A DNA stretch of 32,823 nucleotides from an uncultured Aquimarina sp. (GTDB lineage Bacteria > Bacteroidota > Bacteroidia > Flavobacteriales > Flavobacteriaceae), in the NCBI GenBank assembly GCA_947498785.1, contig CANMLS010000045.1, positions 1 to 32,823 of the forward strand, read 5' to 3'. The notes beneath the pieces are model-generated. The model saw only the letters and a list, made by a program, of their open reading frames with translations. It had not been told where the DNA came from and searched no databases. Position numbers and translations under genes: made by a program. Positions within the stretch are counted from its first letter, which is position 1. Every line of letters starts with the position of its first letter. Below, one piece after another: positions 1 to 7,920 of the stretch.

Positions 1-29
1 ACAACTTGAATATCAATAGTTTTTGCCAT
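1..29 (-). CDS. Possible 5' end of a gene running off the window
   Basis: On the minus strand an ATG at 29 opens a frame reading MAKTIDIQV before the window ends. A near-consensus -7 box (TATCTTTA, 34-41) lies four bases upstream, which would fit a leaderless or very short-leader transcript. Only nine codons are visible, so the family cannot be named. The frame would be transcribed in the same direction as groEL, after the groEL terminator. This may be chance. Confidence 0.3.
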
Positions 30-110
30 AGAATAAAGATATTCATTTTATGAGTAAATTAAAAGTTAAAAATGTATAAAATATATATAATTGAGTTTTT
101 AACAAATAGG

Positions 111-146
111 AAAACCCATCCTGACAATTTATTCAAGATGGGTTTT
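111..146 (-). terminator. Rho-independent-type terminator after groEL
   Basis: The arms AAAACCCATC (111-120) and GATGGGTTTT (137-146) are perfectly complementary around a 16-nt loop. Read on the minus strand the hairpin lies about 60 nt past the groEL stop codon and ends in TTTTCC, a short U-tract. It plausibly ends the groES-groEL transcript. The same dyad could also work on the plus strand. Confidence 0.7.
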
Positions 147-203
147 ACGTTATTGTTTGTATGCAATTCTCTTATAAAAATTGCTAACGATTTTACAGTT
201 GAT

Positions 204-1844
204 TTACATCATTCCTGGCATTCCTCCACCCATTGGTGGCATTCCTCCTCCAGCTGGAGCAGCATCTTCTTTTATGTCTGTTAATGCACATTCTGTAGTA
301 AGAATCATACCAGAAACAGAAGCTGCATTTTCTAGAGCGATACGTGTTACTTTTTTAGGATCAATAATCCCTGCTTTAAGCATGTCTACATAAGCTTCCG
401 ATTTTGCATCGTAACCAAAGTTATCTTTTCCTTCAAGAACTTTAGAAATTACTACAGATCCTTCACCTCCTGCATTTTCTACAATAGTTCTAAGTGGTGA
501 TTCAATGGCACGATTTACAATTTGTACACCTGTTGCTTCGTCGGCATTTTCTGTTTTTACTTTGTCTAGTACTGATTTTGATCTTACCAGAGCAACACCT
601 CCACCAGCTACAATACCTTCTTCTACTGCAGCTCTAGTGGCATGAAGCGCATCATCAACACGGTCTTTCTTTTCTTTCATCTCTACTTCAGAAGCAGCTC
701 CAACATATAATACAGCAACACCCCCAGCTAATTTAGCAAGACGCTCTTGTAGTTTTTCTTTGTCATAATCAGAAGTTGTAGTCTCTATTTGAGCTTTGAT
801 CTGATTTACTCTATTTTTAATTAATTCTTCCTCGCCAGCACCATTTACTACAGTAGTATTATCTTTGTCAATAGCTACTTTTTCTGCAGTACCTAAATGT
901 TCTATAGTAGTGTTTTCTAGTGTAAATCCTCTTTCTTCAGAAATTACAGTACCACCAGTCAAGATTGCAATATCTTCTAGCATTGCCTTACGTCTATCAC
1001 CAAAACCAGGAGCTTTAACAGCTGCGATTTTTAATGCCCCACGTAATTTGTTTACCACTAGTGTCGCTAGTGCTTCACCATCTACATCCTCTGCAATAAT
1101 TAATAATGGTTTTCCAGTTTGAGCAACAGGTTCCAAAACAGGAAGTAAATCTTTCATGGCAGAGATCTTTTTGTCATATAATAAGATATATGGAGTCTCA
1201 AGATCAGCTGTCATTTTTTCACTGTTTGTCACAAAGTAAGGAGAAAGGTATCCTCTGTCAAACTGCATTCCCTCAACAATATCTACAGTAGTATCGGTTC
1301 CTTTTGCTTCTTCTACTGTAATCACTCCTTCTTTACCAACTTTTTCAAAAGCCTGGGCAATAAGATCACCAATAGTTTCGTCATTATTAGCAGAAATAGC
1401 CGCTACTTGTTTGATTTTATCAGAAGAATCTCCTACTTCTTTGGTTTGATTAGAAAGATCTTCTGTAATTGCTAGTACAGCTTTGTCAATACCTCGTTTT
1501 AGATCCATTGGATTAGCCCCTGCTGCCACATTTTTAAGACCTTCCTTAACGATAGCCTGTGCAAGTACTGTTGCAGTGGTAGTACCATCTCCTGCAAGGT
1601 CATTAGTCTTAGAAGCTACTTCTTTTACCATCTGTGCCCCCATGTTCTCCAGAGCATCTTCTAATTCAACTTCTTTTGCTACAGAAACCCCATCTTTAGT
1701 TACGGTTGGAGCTCCAAATGATTTACTGATAATTACATTACGTCCTTTAGGGCCTAATGTTACTTTTACTGCATTAGCTAATGCGTCTACACCACGTTTG
1801 ATACCATCGCGTGCTTCTATGTCAAATTTTATGTCTTTTGCCAT
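204..1844 (-). CDS. groL: 60-kDa chaperonin GroEL
   Basis: GroEL forms the double seven-membered ring that encloses unfolded cytosolic proteins and, capped by GroES, folds them with ATP. The 546-residue product has the usual length. It opens with MAKDIKFDIEARDGIKRGV and carries the ATP-site segment GDGTTTATVLAQAI near residue 86. It ends in the typical Gly-Met-rich tail (GGGMPPMGGGMPGMM). The ATG at 1844 gives the canonical N-terminus. It lies 84 nt downstream of groES on the same strand and surely shares its transcript; a hairpin at 1863-1882 sits just ahead of this start. No frame or residue anomaly is visible. Confidence 0.98.
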   Translation of the reverse strand: MAKDIKFDIEARDGIKRGVDALANAVKVTLGPKGRNVIISKSFGAPTVTKDGVSVAKEVELEDALENMGAQMVKEVASKTNDLAGDGTTTATVLAQAIVKEGLKNVAAGANPMDLKRGIDKAVLAITEDLSNQTKEVGDSSDKIKQVAAISANNDETIGDLIAQAFEKVGKEGVITVEEAKGTDTTVDIVEGMQFDRGYLSPYFVTNSEKMTADLETPYILLYDKKISAMKDLLPVLEPVAQTGKPLLIIAEDVDGEALATLVVNKLRGALKIAAVKAPGFGDRRKAMLEDIAILTGGTVISEERGFTLENTTIEHLGTAEKVAIDKDNTTVVNGAGEEELIKNRVNQIKAQIETTTSDYDKEKLQERLAKLAGGVAVLYVGAASEVEMKEKKDRVDDALHATRAAVEEGIVAGGGVALVRSKSVLDKVKTENADEATGVQIVNRAIESPLRTIVENAGGEGSVVISKVLEGKDNFGYDAKSEAYVDMLKAGIIDPKKVTRIALENAASVSGMILTTECALTDIKEDAAPAGGGMPPMGGGMPGMM

Positions 1845-1862
1845 AATGAAATTTTATTTTTT

Positions 1863-1882
1863 ATTTCTGTGAAAACAGAAAT
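1863..1882 (-). other. Intercistronic hairpin between groES and groEL
   Basis: ATTTCTGT (1863-1870) and ACAGAAAT (1875-1882) form a perfect 8-bp stem with a 4-nt loop. On the groESL mRNA it lies 18 nt upstream of the groEL start, followed by an A-rich stretch rather than a U-tract, so it is not a conventional terminator. Roles in mRNA processing, stability or adjusting the GroES:GroEL ratio are inference. Confidence 0.5.
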
Positions 1883-1928
1883 CTTTGGAATTAAAGTTTA
1901 AATTATTTTATAAGGATTAATTACCTTT

Positions 1929-2204
1929 TTATACAATGGCAAGGATATCATCCTCACGCATAATTAGATAATCTTTACCATCTAATTTTAATTCTGTACC
2001 TGCATATTTACCATAAAGTACTGTGTCACCAACTTTAACGGTCATGTCGTGATCTTTTTTACCACCACCTACAGCAGCTACTTTACCTTTTTGTTGTTTT
2101 TCCTGGGCAGAATCAGGAATGAATAATCCAGATGCTGTTTGTGTTTCAGCAGGAAGTGGTTCTACAACTACGCGATCTGAAAGAGGTTTAATATTTACTC
2201 CCAT
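1929..2204 (-). CDS. groS: 10-kDa co-chaperonin GroES
   Basis: GroES is the heptameric lid of the GroEL chamber. The 91-residue protein has the family length and the conserved start 'NIKPLSDRVVVEPL'. The mobile-loop region follows (ETQTASGLFIPDSAQEKQQKG), then 'VKVGDTVLYGKYAGTEL' and the 'YLIMREDDILAIV' ending. It is the first gene of the groES-groEL operon. Upstream is a 150-nt gap to secG that contains the secG terminator and, at 2256-2271, a sigma-54-like element. No CIRCE-type inverted repeat was seen, so HrcA control is not suggested by the sequence. Confidence 0.98.
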   Translation of the reverse strand: MGVNIKPLSDRVVVEPLPAETQTASGLFIPDSAQEKQQKGKVAAVGGGKKDHDMTVKVGDTVLYGKYAGTELKLDGKDYLIMREDDILAIV

Positions 2205-2255
2205 TATGATTAGTTTTTATTATTAAAATTAAAATGAAATATTCGAAGCTTTTAT

Positions 2256-2271
2256 TTCAGAAATTATGCCA
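2256..2271 (-). promoter_or_regulatory. Sigma-54-like -24/-12 element upstream of groES
   Basis: The minus strand reads TGGCATAATTTCTGAA here. Against the RpoN consensus (TGGCAC, then TTGCA, with GG and GC ten bases apart) the TGGCA block is complete and the -12 G is at the correct spacing, but the expected following C is A. Start of transcription would fall near 2246, giving a leader of about 40 nt. A TTTG at 2287-2290 offers a -33-like element for the general Bacteroidota sigma factor, but the matching -7 box is poor (TAATTTCT). Confidence 0.4.
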
Positions 2272-2299
2272 TGTGGGCATTACTGACAAATTGAAACAA

Positions 2300-2336
2300 A
2301 AAATGCCGACTGTATGACAAGTCGGCATTTTTTTTA
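2300..2336 (-). terminator. Terminator after secG
   Basis: AAATGCCGACT (2301-2311) pairs perfectly with AGTCGGCATTT (2320-2330) around an 8-nt loop, with A and T tracts on both sides so it could work in either direction. On the minus strand it follows the secG stop codon by about 20 nt and separates the miaB-secG operon from groES. Confidence 0.85.
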
Positions 2337-2353
2337 ATTATTTTTATAAGATG

Positions 2354-2683
2354 TTACTCTTTATTGTCATTTTGTGTAGCAGGAGGGGCTACAGGAGTTT
2401 CGATCTGAGCATCATCAGTATTTACTTTTGAATCCTGAATAGCACTATCACCCATTAGATCAATATTAGATAATAAGATTAATACTAATAATAATGTTGC
2501 TAAAGTCCAGGTGCTTTTATCTAAAAAGTCAGTGGTTTTTTTTACACCACCTAATTGTTGAGTTCCTCCGCCTCCAAAAGAAGAAGATAATCCACCTCCT
2601 TTAGGGTTTTGTACCATAATTACTACGACGAGTAAGAACGATACGATAACGATTAATATTAAAAAGATTGAAAACGTTGTCAT
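2354..2683 (-). CDS. secG: Preprotein translocase subunit SecG
   Basis: SecG is the small accessory subunit of the SecYEG channel in the inner membrane and helps SecA-driven export. The 109-residue protein shows the family plan. There is a first membrane helix (about residues 4-24) ending in VVVIMVQNPKGGGL, then a Gly/Ser-rich loop (SSSFGGGGTQQLGG). 'KKTTDFLDKSTW' follows, then a second helix (about 55-72) and a polar tail. It is the last gene of the miaB-to-secG operon, 15 nt after the TPR gene, and is followed by a strong terminator. The extended acidic/Asn tail after the second helix carries no motif that I recognise. Confidence 0.93.
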   Translation of the reverse strand: MTTFSIFLILIVIVSFLLVVVIMVQNPKGGGLSSSFGGGGTQQLGGVKKTTDFLDKSTWTLATLLLVLILLSNIDLMGDSAIQDSKVNTDDAQIETPVAPPATQNDNKE

Positions 2684-2698
2684 TGTTATTATATATTG

Positions 2699-3649
2699 TT
2701 ATTTATTTTCTTGTAATTTCTTTATGGCCCTAATTTGGTCTGCAAAGAAACCACTTTTTTCGGGATTTTTCAAAATTAATATGTTATATGCTTGAATCGC
2801 TTTTTTAAAGTTTTTTTGAGCGAGATATACTCTGGCTAAAGTTTCGGTCATCAACTCATCTGTAGGTAACGTTCTTTCTTTAGCTAAATTGCGTGAAGGA
2901 CTATTTTTTGAAGCTGGTTGTATCTTTGGATTGTTTGCAATGAACTCATCAATAAGATTAAATTTACCCTTTTGATCAAGGTTTTGACTGGGCTTTTTTT
3001 CCTCGGTTTTGGGTATTGATGCCTCAGGTTTTTGTTCAGATTTTCGATCAATAGGTGATACCGAAGTGAGTTTAAGCCATTCTGCAAAAGAATGTGTTTC
3101 TTTTTTGTTGAAATCAAGTGGCTTATCAATCTGTAATGTCTCTTGCGGAGTTTTAGTAGTGTCGTTTTTTGGTTGATCTTTTTCTGAAGACAAAGGTGCT
3201 TCAGGTTTAACAACTTCATGCTGTTTAAGTGTGTCGTTTTCTTTTCTTTCAGAAAATAATGCTGGATCCAAAACATCTTCAGCTTCTTCTATTTTCATTC
3301 GTACAGCATCATCCATTGCAATTCTAGGTAACGTTTTGATTTCTTGCGCATCAATAACGTAGATATCAGATCTGTCCTTCTTTTTTGTTTTTTGTCCTTC
3401 TAAATTTTCATTAAAGATATCAGACGTTATAAAATCAAATAATATACTGCGATCAGTTGTGTAAGCGGCAGTTGTTTTTAACTCTTGATTATATCTAAAG
3501 CTCTCTTGATTTTTTAAGCCTTTTAAAAATAAGGATCTTGCCGATTGGAAATAAGGAAATGCTCTGATGATTTTTTCCAGAGAATGTGTCTGTTCTTTAC
3601 TTAATTGAGCAGGGTTCTGAAGCAAGTATGTAAGCTCTTTAGTATTCAA
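2699..3649 (-). CDS. TPR-containing protein of the lptE-secG operon
   Basis: This 316-residue protein has no signal peptide and is probably cytoplasmic. Its N-terminal part (about 1-75, with HSLEKIIRAFPYFQSARSLFLKGL) looks helical. The middle (about 120-240) is low-complexity, rich in Lys, Glu, Pro and Ser, and likely disordered. The C-terminal part (about 262-312) contains a clear tetratricopeptide motif, LARVYLAQKNFKKAIQAYNI, followed by a partial repeat with NPEKSGFFADQI. TPRs bind partner proteins. It sits between lptE (21 nt) and secG (15 nt), so it is co-transcribed with envelope-biogenesis genes. The partner and exact role are unknown. I know it only as a conserved flavobacterial hypothetical. 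Confidence 0.85.
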   Translation of the reverse strand: MNTKELTYLLQNPAQLSKEQTHSLEKIIRAFPYFQSARSLFLKGLKNQESFRYNQELKTTAAYTTDRSILFDFITSDIFNENLEGQKTKKKDRSDIYVIDAQEIKTLPRIAMDDAVRMKIEEAEDVLDPALFSERKENDTLKQHEVVKPEAPLSSEKDQPKNDTTKTPQETLQIDKPLDFNKKETHSFAEWLKLTSVSPIDRKSEQKPEASIPKTEEKKPSQNLDQKGKFNLIDEFIANNPKIQPASKNSPSRNLAKERTLPTDELMTETLARVYLAQKNFKKAIQAYNILILKNPEKSGFFADQIRAIKKLQENK

Positions 3650-3670
3650 TTATTGCTTAATTTAACGTGT

Positions 3671-4177
3671 TTACCACCTTGCTAAGGTAGCATTAAATAT
3701 ATCTTGTGTGATCCTTTCATAGATGATTTGTATTGCTTCAGCTCTTACCGTATTTTCCGATGATGAAGCGGGATAATCAAAAAAGAAAGAAAAACGTTGT
3801 TCTAAATCTTGATCAGGATCTTTTTCGTCATAAAACCTCATGTTTACAGCAATAGTAAGTCGGTTTTGCGCTGCTGTTATGTTTGATGTCGCGGTATTAG
3901 GAGAAACATAGTCTTGAACGATTTCACCTTCATATATAATGTCTCCTCCAGATGTTGTCAGGCTAAGGTTTGTTTGATTTAGAATTAAGTCCTGTAATTG
4001 ATTGGTAAAGGTTTGATCTGCTCCTGGAAAAACTCTGGGAGCCTGGTTTTGAAAAAAATTAACCTGAAAAGTTTTTGTGTCCGGAGAGATATTTGTTCCG
4101 CTAAAAGAATAAATCCCACACCCTTCCATTAAGGTTAATATGATTACTGCTGCTATGATGTGTTTTAGTTTATTCAT
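3671..4177 (-). CDS. lptE: LptE-like LPS-assembly lipoprotein
   Basis: LptE plugs the LptD barrel that places lipopolysaccharide in the outer leaflet of the outer membrane. I chose the ATG at 4177 (168 aa). From there the product begins MNKLKHIIAAVIILTLMEGCGIYSF, a good lipoprotein signal peptide with the acylated Cys in 'MEGC'. An in-frame ATG at 4225 would add 16 hydrophilic residues ahead of it and overlap the upstream gene. 'YSFSGTNISPDTKTFQVNFFQN' and the pattern 'FTNQLQDLILNQTNLSLT...GDIIYEGEIVQDY' fit the Bacteroidota LptE family. It starts 4 nt after the sigma-54 activator gene ends, so the two are translationally close. Confidence 0.85.
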   Translation of the reverse strand: MNKLKHIIAAVIILTLMEGCGIYSFSGTNISPDTKTFQVNFFQNQAPRVFPGADQTFTNQLQDLILNQTNLSLTTSGGDIIYEGEIVQDYVSPNTATSNITAAQNRLTIAVNMRFYDEKDPDQDLEQRFSFFFDYPASSSENTVRAEAIQIIYERITQDIFNATLARW

Positions 4178-4181
4178 TGTT

Positions 4182-5447
4182 TTATAAATCGTATTGTTTG
4201 ATTTTGCGGTATAAGGTGCGTTCACTTATTCCTAGCTCTTCTGCCGCTGCCTTACGTTTTCCTCTATGACGTTCTAGAGATTTTTTTATTAATTCGAGCT
4301 CTTTATCATGAAGCGATAATGTTTCTTCTTCCTCTATTTCTTCTGCAAAGTGATATTTGTCATCTTCTTTTATTGGAGCCGAAGGCACATTTATATGTAA
4401 TACTTCTGTCGATGTTGTTGGTACGGGGGCTTTAAAATGTGTTTCTTCTTCTTTTTCTTCTTTACGATAAATTTTTTGAATCAATCCTTCATTATCTTTC
4501 TGTACTTGTTGAGTATTGCCACTTTGCATTAACTCCATGGTTAATTTTTTGAGATCATTAAGGTCTCCTTTCATGTCAAAAAGAACTTTATACAAAATCT
4601 CTCTTTCATTACTAAAATCATTATCTTTTTTTTCTGAAGAAATTACTGCTGGTAAGTTATTCCCAATATTAGGAAGATAACCGTGTAATGTAACCGCATT
4701 TATAGTTCTGTTTTGTTCAAGGACTGAAATTTGCTCTGCAATGTTGCGCAATTGTCTGATATTACCACTCCAATGATATTTTTCTAATAATAAAACAGCA
4801 TCATCACTTAAACGTATAGTGGGCATTTTGTATTTGGTAGCAAAATCAGAAGCAAATTTTCTAAACAACAAATGAATATCATCTTTTCGATCTCTTAAAG
4901 GGGGAAGAAGGATTTCGACAGTGCTAAGGCGATAATACAAATCTTCTCTAAATTTTTCTTTTTTGATGGCTTCAAACATGTTTACATTGGTAGCAGCAAC
5001 AATACGCACGTTTGTCTTTTGAACTTTTGAAGATCCAACTTTAATAAATTCACCATTTTCCAAAACTCTAAGTAATCTTACCTGAGTAGTGAGAGGTAAT
5101 TCTCCTACTTCGTCTAGAAAAATGGTTCCACCATTAGCGACTTCAAAATACCCATTTCGAGTTTGGGTAGCTCCTGTAAAAGCTCCTTTTTCGTGGCCAA
5201 AAAGTTCACTATCTATTGTTCCTTCTGGTATTGCACCACAATTTACAGCGATATATTTACCGTGTTTGCGGTGAGAAAGAGAATGTATGATTTTAGGAAT
5301 ACTTTCTTTACCTACACCACTTTCTCCAGTAACTAAAACAGAAATATCTGTAGGAGCCACCTGGATCGCTTTTTCTACCGAACGGTTTAATTTAGGGTCG
5401 TTTCCTATAATTCCGAATCGTTGTTTTATGGCTTGAATTGATTCCAT
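4182..5447 (-). CDS. Sigma-54-dependent transcriptional activator (AAA+ and Fis domains, no sensor domain)
   Basis: This is a bacterial enhancer-binding protein, which remodels RNA polymerase-sigma-54 with ATP. The 421 residues start almost directly with the AAA+ domain. Walker A is GESGVGKE at 41-48. The sigma-54-contacting GAFTGA loop is intact at 88-93. Walker B is TIFLDE at about 108-113. The C-terminus holds a Fis-type helix-turn-helix (KRKAAAEELGISERTLYRKI). Between them lies a charged, Glu-rich linker (about 270-375). There is no receiver, GAF or PAS domain at the N-terminus, so activity would be set by abundance, by partners or by the linker. It lies 43 nt after miaB and 4 nt before lptE. 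A groES-proximal sigma-54-like site about 1.9 kb away is a candidate target (inference). Confidence 0.93.
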   Translation of the reverse strand: MESIQAIKQRFGIIGNDPKLNRSVEKAIQVAPTDISVLVTGESGVGKESIPKIIHSLSHRKHGKYIAVNCGAIPEGTIDSELFGHEKGAFTGATQTRNGYFEVANGGTIFLDEVGELPLTTQVRLLRVLENGEFIKVGSSKVQKTNVRIVAATNVNMFEAIKKEKFREDLYYRLSTVEILLPPLRDRKDDIHLLFRKFASDFATKYKMPTIRLSDDAVLLLEKYHWSGNIRQLRNIAEQISVLEQNRTINAVTLHGYLPNIGNNLPAVISSEKKDNDFSNEREILYKVLFDMKGDLNDLKKLTMELMQSGNTQQVQKDNEGLIQKIYRKEEKEEETHFKAPVPTTSTEVLHINVPSAPIKEDDKYHFAEEIEEEETLSLHDKELELIKKSLERHRGKRKAAAEELGISERTLYRKIKQYDL

Positions 5448-5490
5448 TTATTGTAAGCTATTATTTTTTAATTTCTTTTATGTTGGTAAA

Positions 5491-6936
5491 TTAATTATTG
5501 TCTGAATACCCAATGGCTTCTCCAAGTAAAGTTGCACTAGTACATTCATTAATTTTTACGATAACAAAATCTCCGATTTTATAATCTTTCTTTGGGAATA
5601 TAGCGACAATATTTTTTGTCGTTCTTCCGCTCCAATGCAGATCAGATTTTTTGGATTCTTTTTCAATTAATACTTCAAAAGTTTGTCCGATATAACTCTG
5701 GTGTCTGTAGGCACAGTGTGTTCGTTGTAATGCAATAACTTCTGCAAGTCTTCGTTTTTTGACATCTTCAGGAACATCATCTTCTAATTTACGTGCTGCA
5801 AGGGTTCCTGGTCTTTCAGAATATGCATACATATATCCATGTTCATATTTTACATGTTCTAACAAAGATAAGGTGTCTTGATGATCTTCCTCTGTTTCTG
5901 TGGGAAAACCAATAATCATATCTTGGGTGATAGCGCAATCAGGAATTATTCTCTTAATATTGTCAACTAAATCCATATATTCCTGACGAGTATGGAGGCG
6001 ATTCATTTCTTTTAAGATACGATCGCTTCCGCTTTGTATTGGAAGGTGTATATGTTTGCAGATGTTTTTGTGTTTTGCCATGATCTCAATTACATCTAAT
6101 GTCATGTCTTGCGGATTTGATGTTGAGAAACGAATACGTAGTTTAGGATATTTCTCAGCTACCATATCAAGAAGTTTTGAGAAATCTACTGCGGTTGCTT
6201 TCTGAAAATCACTAGCCTGTTCAAAATCTTTTTTAAGACCACCGCCATACCATAAATAACTGTCTACGTTTTGACCTAATAGTGTGATTTCTTTAAAATT
6301 TTTAATAACTAAATCGTCAATTTCTTCAAGAATACTTTGTGGATCTCGACTTCTTTCCCTCCCTCTCGTAAATGGAACAACACAGAATGTACACATGTTG
6401 TCGCAACCTCGTGTTATAGAAACAAAAGCAGATACACCATTGCTTTGTAGTCTTACTGGAGAAATATCTCCATAGGTTTCTTCTTTAGAAAGAACAACAT
6501 TTACAGCATTACGACCAGCATCAACTTCTTCTATTAAATTGGGGAGATCTTTGTATGCATCAGGTCCTACAACAAGATCTACGATTTTTTCTTCTTCAAG
6601 GAATTTACTTTTTAGTCGTTCTGCCATACAACCAAGGACTCCTACTTTCATTCTTGGGTTGATTCTCTTTACTGCATTATATTTTTCTAATCGTTTTCTA
6701 ACGGTTAGCTCTGCTTTTTCTCGAATAGAACAGGTGTTTACCAATACCAAATCAGCATCTTCAAGATTTTGTGTTGTATTAAAACCTTCTTTTGCCAAAA
6801 TAGAAGCAACAATTTCACTATCACTAAAGTTCATCTGACAACCATAGCTTTCTATAAAAAGCTTGCGTTGATTTTCTTTGTTTTGATCAAGGGCAAGTGG
6901 TTGTCCCTGTTTACTTTCGTCAATAATCTTCTCCAT
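5491..6936 (-). CDS. miaB: tRNA-2-methylthio-N6-dimethylallyladenosine synthase MiaB
   Basis: MiaB is a radical-SAM methylthiotransferase that adds the 2-methylthio group to i6A37 of tRNAs reading UNN codons. The 481-residue protein has the three-part family layout. The N-terminal UPF0004 domain has cluster cysteines in YGCQMNFSDSE (C33), VNTCSIRE (C69) and VLGCMAE (C103). The radical-SAM core has the CxxxCxxC motif at C178, C182 and C185. A C-terminal TRAM domain covers about 415-478. The first 24 residues are a slightly long hydrophilic lead-in. It is the first gene of the operon running to secG, with a consensus promoter just upstream. Confidence 0.96.
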   Translation of the reverse strand: MEKIIDESKQGQPLALDQNKENQRKLFIESYGCQMNFSDSEIVASILAKEGFNTTQNLEDADLVLVNTCSIREKAELTVRKRLEKYNAVKRINPRMKVGVLGCMAERLKSKFLEEEKIVDLVVGPDAYKDLPNLIEEVDAGRNAVNVVLSKEETYGDISPVRLQSNGVSAFVSITRGCDNMCTFCVVPFTRGRERSRDPQSILEEIDDLVIKNFKEITLLGQNVDSYLWYGGGLKKDFEQASDFQKATAVDFSKLLDMVAEKYPKLRIRFSTSNPQDMTLDVIEIMAKHKNICKHIHLPIQSGSDRILKEMNRLHTRQEYMDLVDNIKRIIPDCAITQDMIIGFPTETEEDHQDTLSLLEHVKYEHGYMYAYSERPGTLAARKLEDDVPEDVKKRRLAEVIALQRTHCAYRHQSYIGQTFEVLIEKESKKSDLHWSGRTTKNIVAIFPKKDYKIGDFVIVKINECTSATLLGEAIGYSDNN

Positions 6937-6975
6937 AAAAAAATAATTCGGTATTGAATGGGGTCAAATAGTGTG

Positions 6976-7007
6976 CAAAGATACTTTTTAATACGATTTA
7001 TGACAAA
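6976..7007 (-). promoter_or_regulatory. Bacteroidota-type promoter of the miaB-secG operon
   Basis: On the minus strand TTTG (7004-7007) is followed after 20 nt by TATCTTTG (6976-6983), a full match to TAnnTTTG. Transcription should start near 6972 and give a leader of about 35 nt before the miaB ATG at 6936. Confidence 0.75.
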
Positions 7008-7066
7008 GTGGCAGGGGTTTATTTTGTAAAAAATCTATATTTGATAACTTCAACCAATAAAATATA

Positions 7067-7861
7067 ATGATGACTTTAAATGACCTTCTTGAAAAAATAG
7101 AAAATAATACACCTTTGGATTTTGGTGAAATTTTTAGCAAAAGTATAGAGCTTTTTAAAAAAGTTTGGTTGCAGGGAATGGTACATATTTTACTTTTAAT
7201 GGTTGTAATTATTCCCCTTGTCCTTATAATGTATATTCCTATTTTTGCTATTGCAGGAATATCGGGATTTGAAAATAACTTAGGGGGATATGGAGATCAA
7301 GGATTTCCTAGTGAAGAACTGTCAATAGGTTTGATGTTTCTTTTTATAACTTTAATTTTTGTGATGTCAATTGTGGCATCCGCATTTCAACTGGGGATTA
7401 CAGCTCATTTCTATAGAGTTTGTAAGCAAGTGGATTTAAATCTTCCAGAAACATCCTCGTATTTTATGTTTCTTAAAGGAAAGTATCTGGGAAAGGTTTT
7501 TACTTTGGCGATTGCAAAATTTGGTATTGCCATTTTAGCGATGTTATTGTGTTATCTGCCTATCTTTTATGTGGTAGTTCCGTTGCAATTGCTTGTAGTT
7601 GTCTTTGCTTTTAATCCAGATTTAAGTGTATCTGATTTGATAAAAATCAGTTTTAAGTTTGGTAATAAAAAATGGTTATTGGTTTTTGGATTGGTCTGGG
7701 TTTCTTCGATGTTAGCAACAACTATTGGATATATAATGTGTTTTATAGGAGTATTTGCAACTGCTTCTTTTTCTATGCTTCCGGTTTATTATGTGTACAA
7801 AGATACTATTGGTTTTAAAGATGATGGACTACAAGAAGAGGATATATTATTTGTGAAATAA
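7067..7861 (+). CDS. Multi-pass membrane protein of unknown function
   Basis: A 264-residue integral membrane protein that I cannot assign to a named function. A short amphipathic N-terminus (residues 1-30) precedes about five or six hydrophobic segments, near residues 36-65, 90-115, 150-175, 177-190 and 210-240. The repeated 'F-KK-W' style segments (LFKKVWLQGM; FGNKKWLLVF) before helices recall glycerophosphoryl-diester-phosphodiesterase-type or DUF975-like membrane domains, but this is only an impression. A consensus -7 box (TATATTTG, 7036-7043) lies about 23 nt upstream; no convincing -33 element pairs with it. Two ATGs in tandem (7067 and 7070) are possible starts. It is divergent from miaB and ends at its own terminator, so it appears monocistronic. 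Confidence 0.8.
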   Translation: MMTLNDLLEKIENNTPLDFGEIFSKSIELFKKVWLQGMVHILLLMVVIIPLVLIMYIPIFAIAGISGFENNLGGYGDQGFPSEELSIGLMFLFITLIFVMSIVASAFQLGITAHFYRVCKQVDLNLPETSSYFMFLKGKYLGKVFTLAIAKFGIAILAMLLCYLPIFYVVVPLQLLVVVFAFNPDLSVSDLIKISFKFGNKKWLLVFGLVWVSSMLATTIGYIMCFIGVFATASFSMLPVYYVYKDTIGFKDDGLQEEDILFVK

Positions 7862-7869
7862 AAATTTTG

Positions 7870-7896
7870 AAACCTGCTGATGAGTAGTTTTTTTTT
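7870..7896 (+). terminator. Terminator after the membrane-protein gene
   Basis: CTGCT and AGTAG (one G-T pair) form a short stem around GATG, flanked by A and T runs, with an eight-T tract following. It lies just past the stop codon at 7861 and before the topA promoter. Confidence 0.6.
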
Positions 7897-7920
7897 AAAC
7901 TAAATTCGTAATAAAGAATC

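Noticed and set aside
72..393. Two 70-codon plus-strand frames at the left end
   Set aside because: They read through the groEL terminator and the groEL 3' end in antisense. Their compositions are artefacts of the GGM repeats and A/T-rich DNA.
2205..2299. CIRCE (HrcA) operator in front of groES
   Set aside because: No TTAGCACTC-type inverted repeat with a 9-nt spacer is present on either strand.
4178..4225. Longer start for lptE at 4225
   Set aside because: It would put 16 hydrophilic residues before the lipoprotein signal peptide and overlap the activator gene. The ATG at 4177 gives a proper signal sequence.
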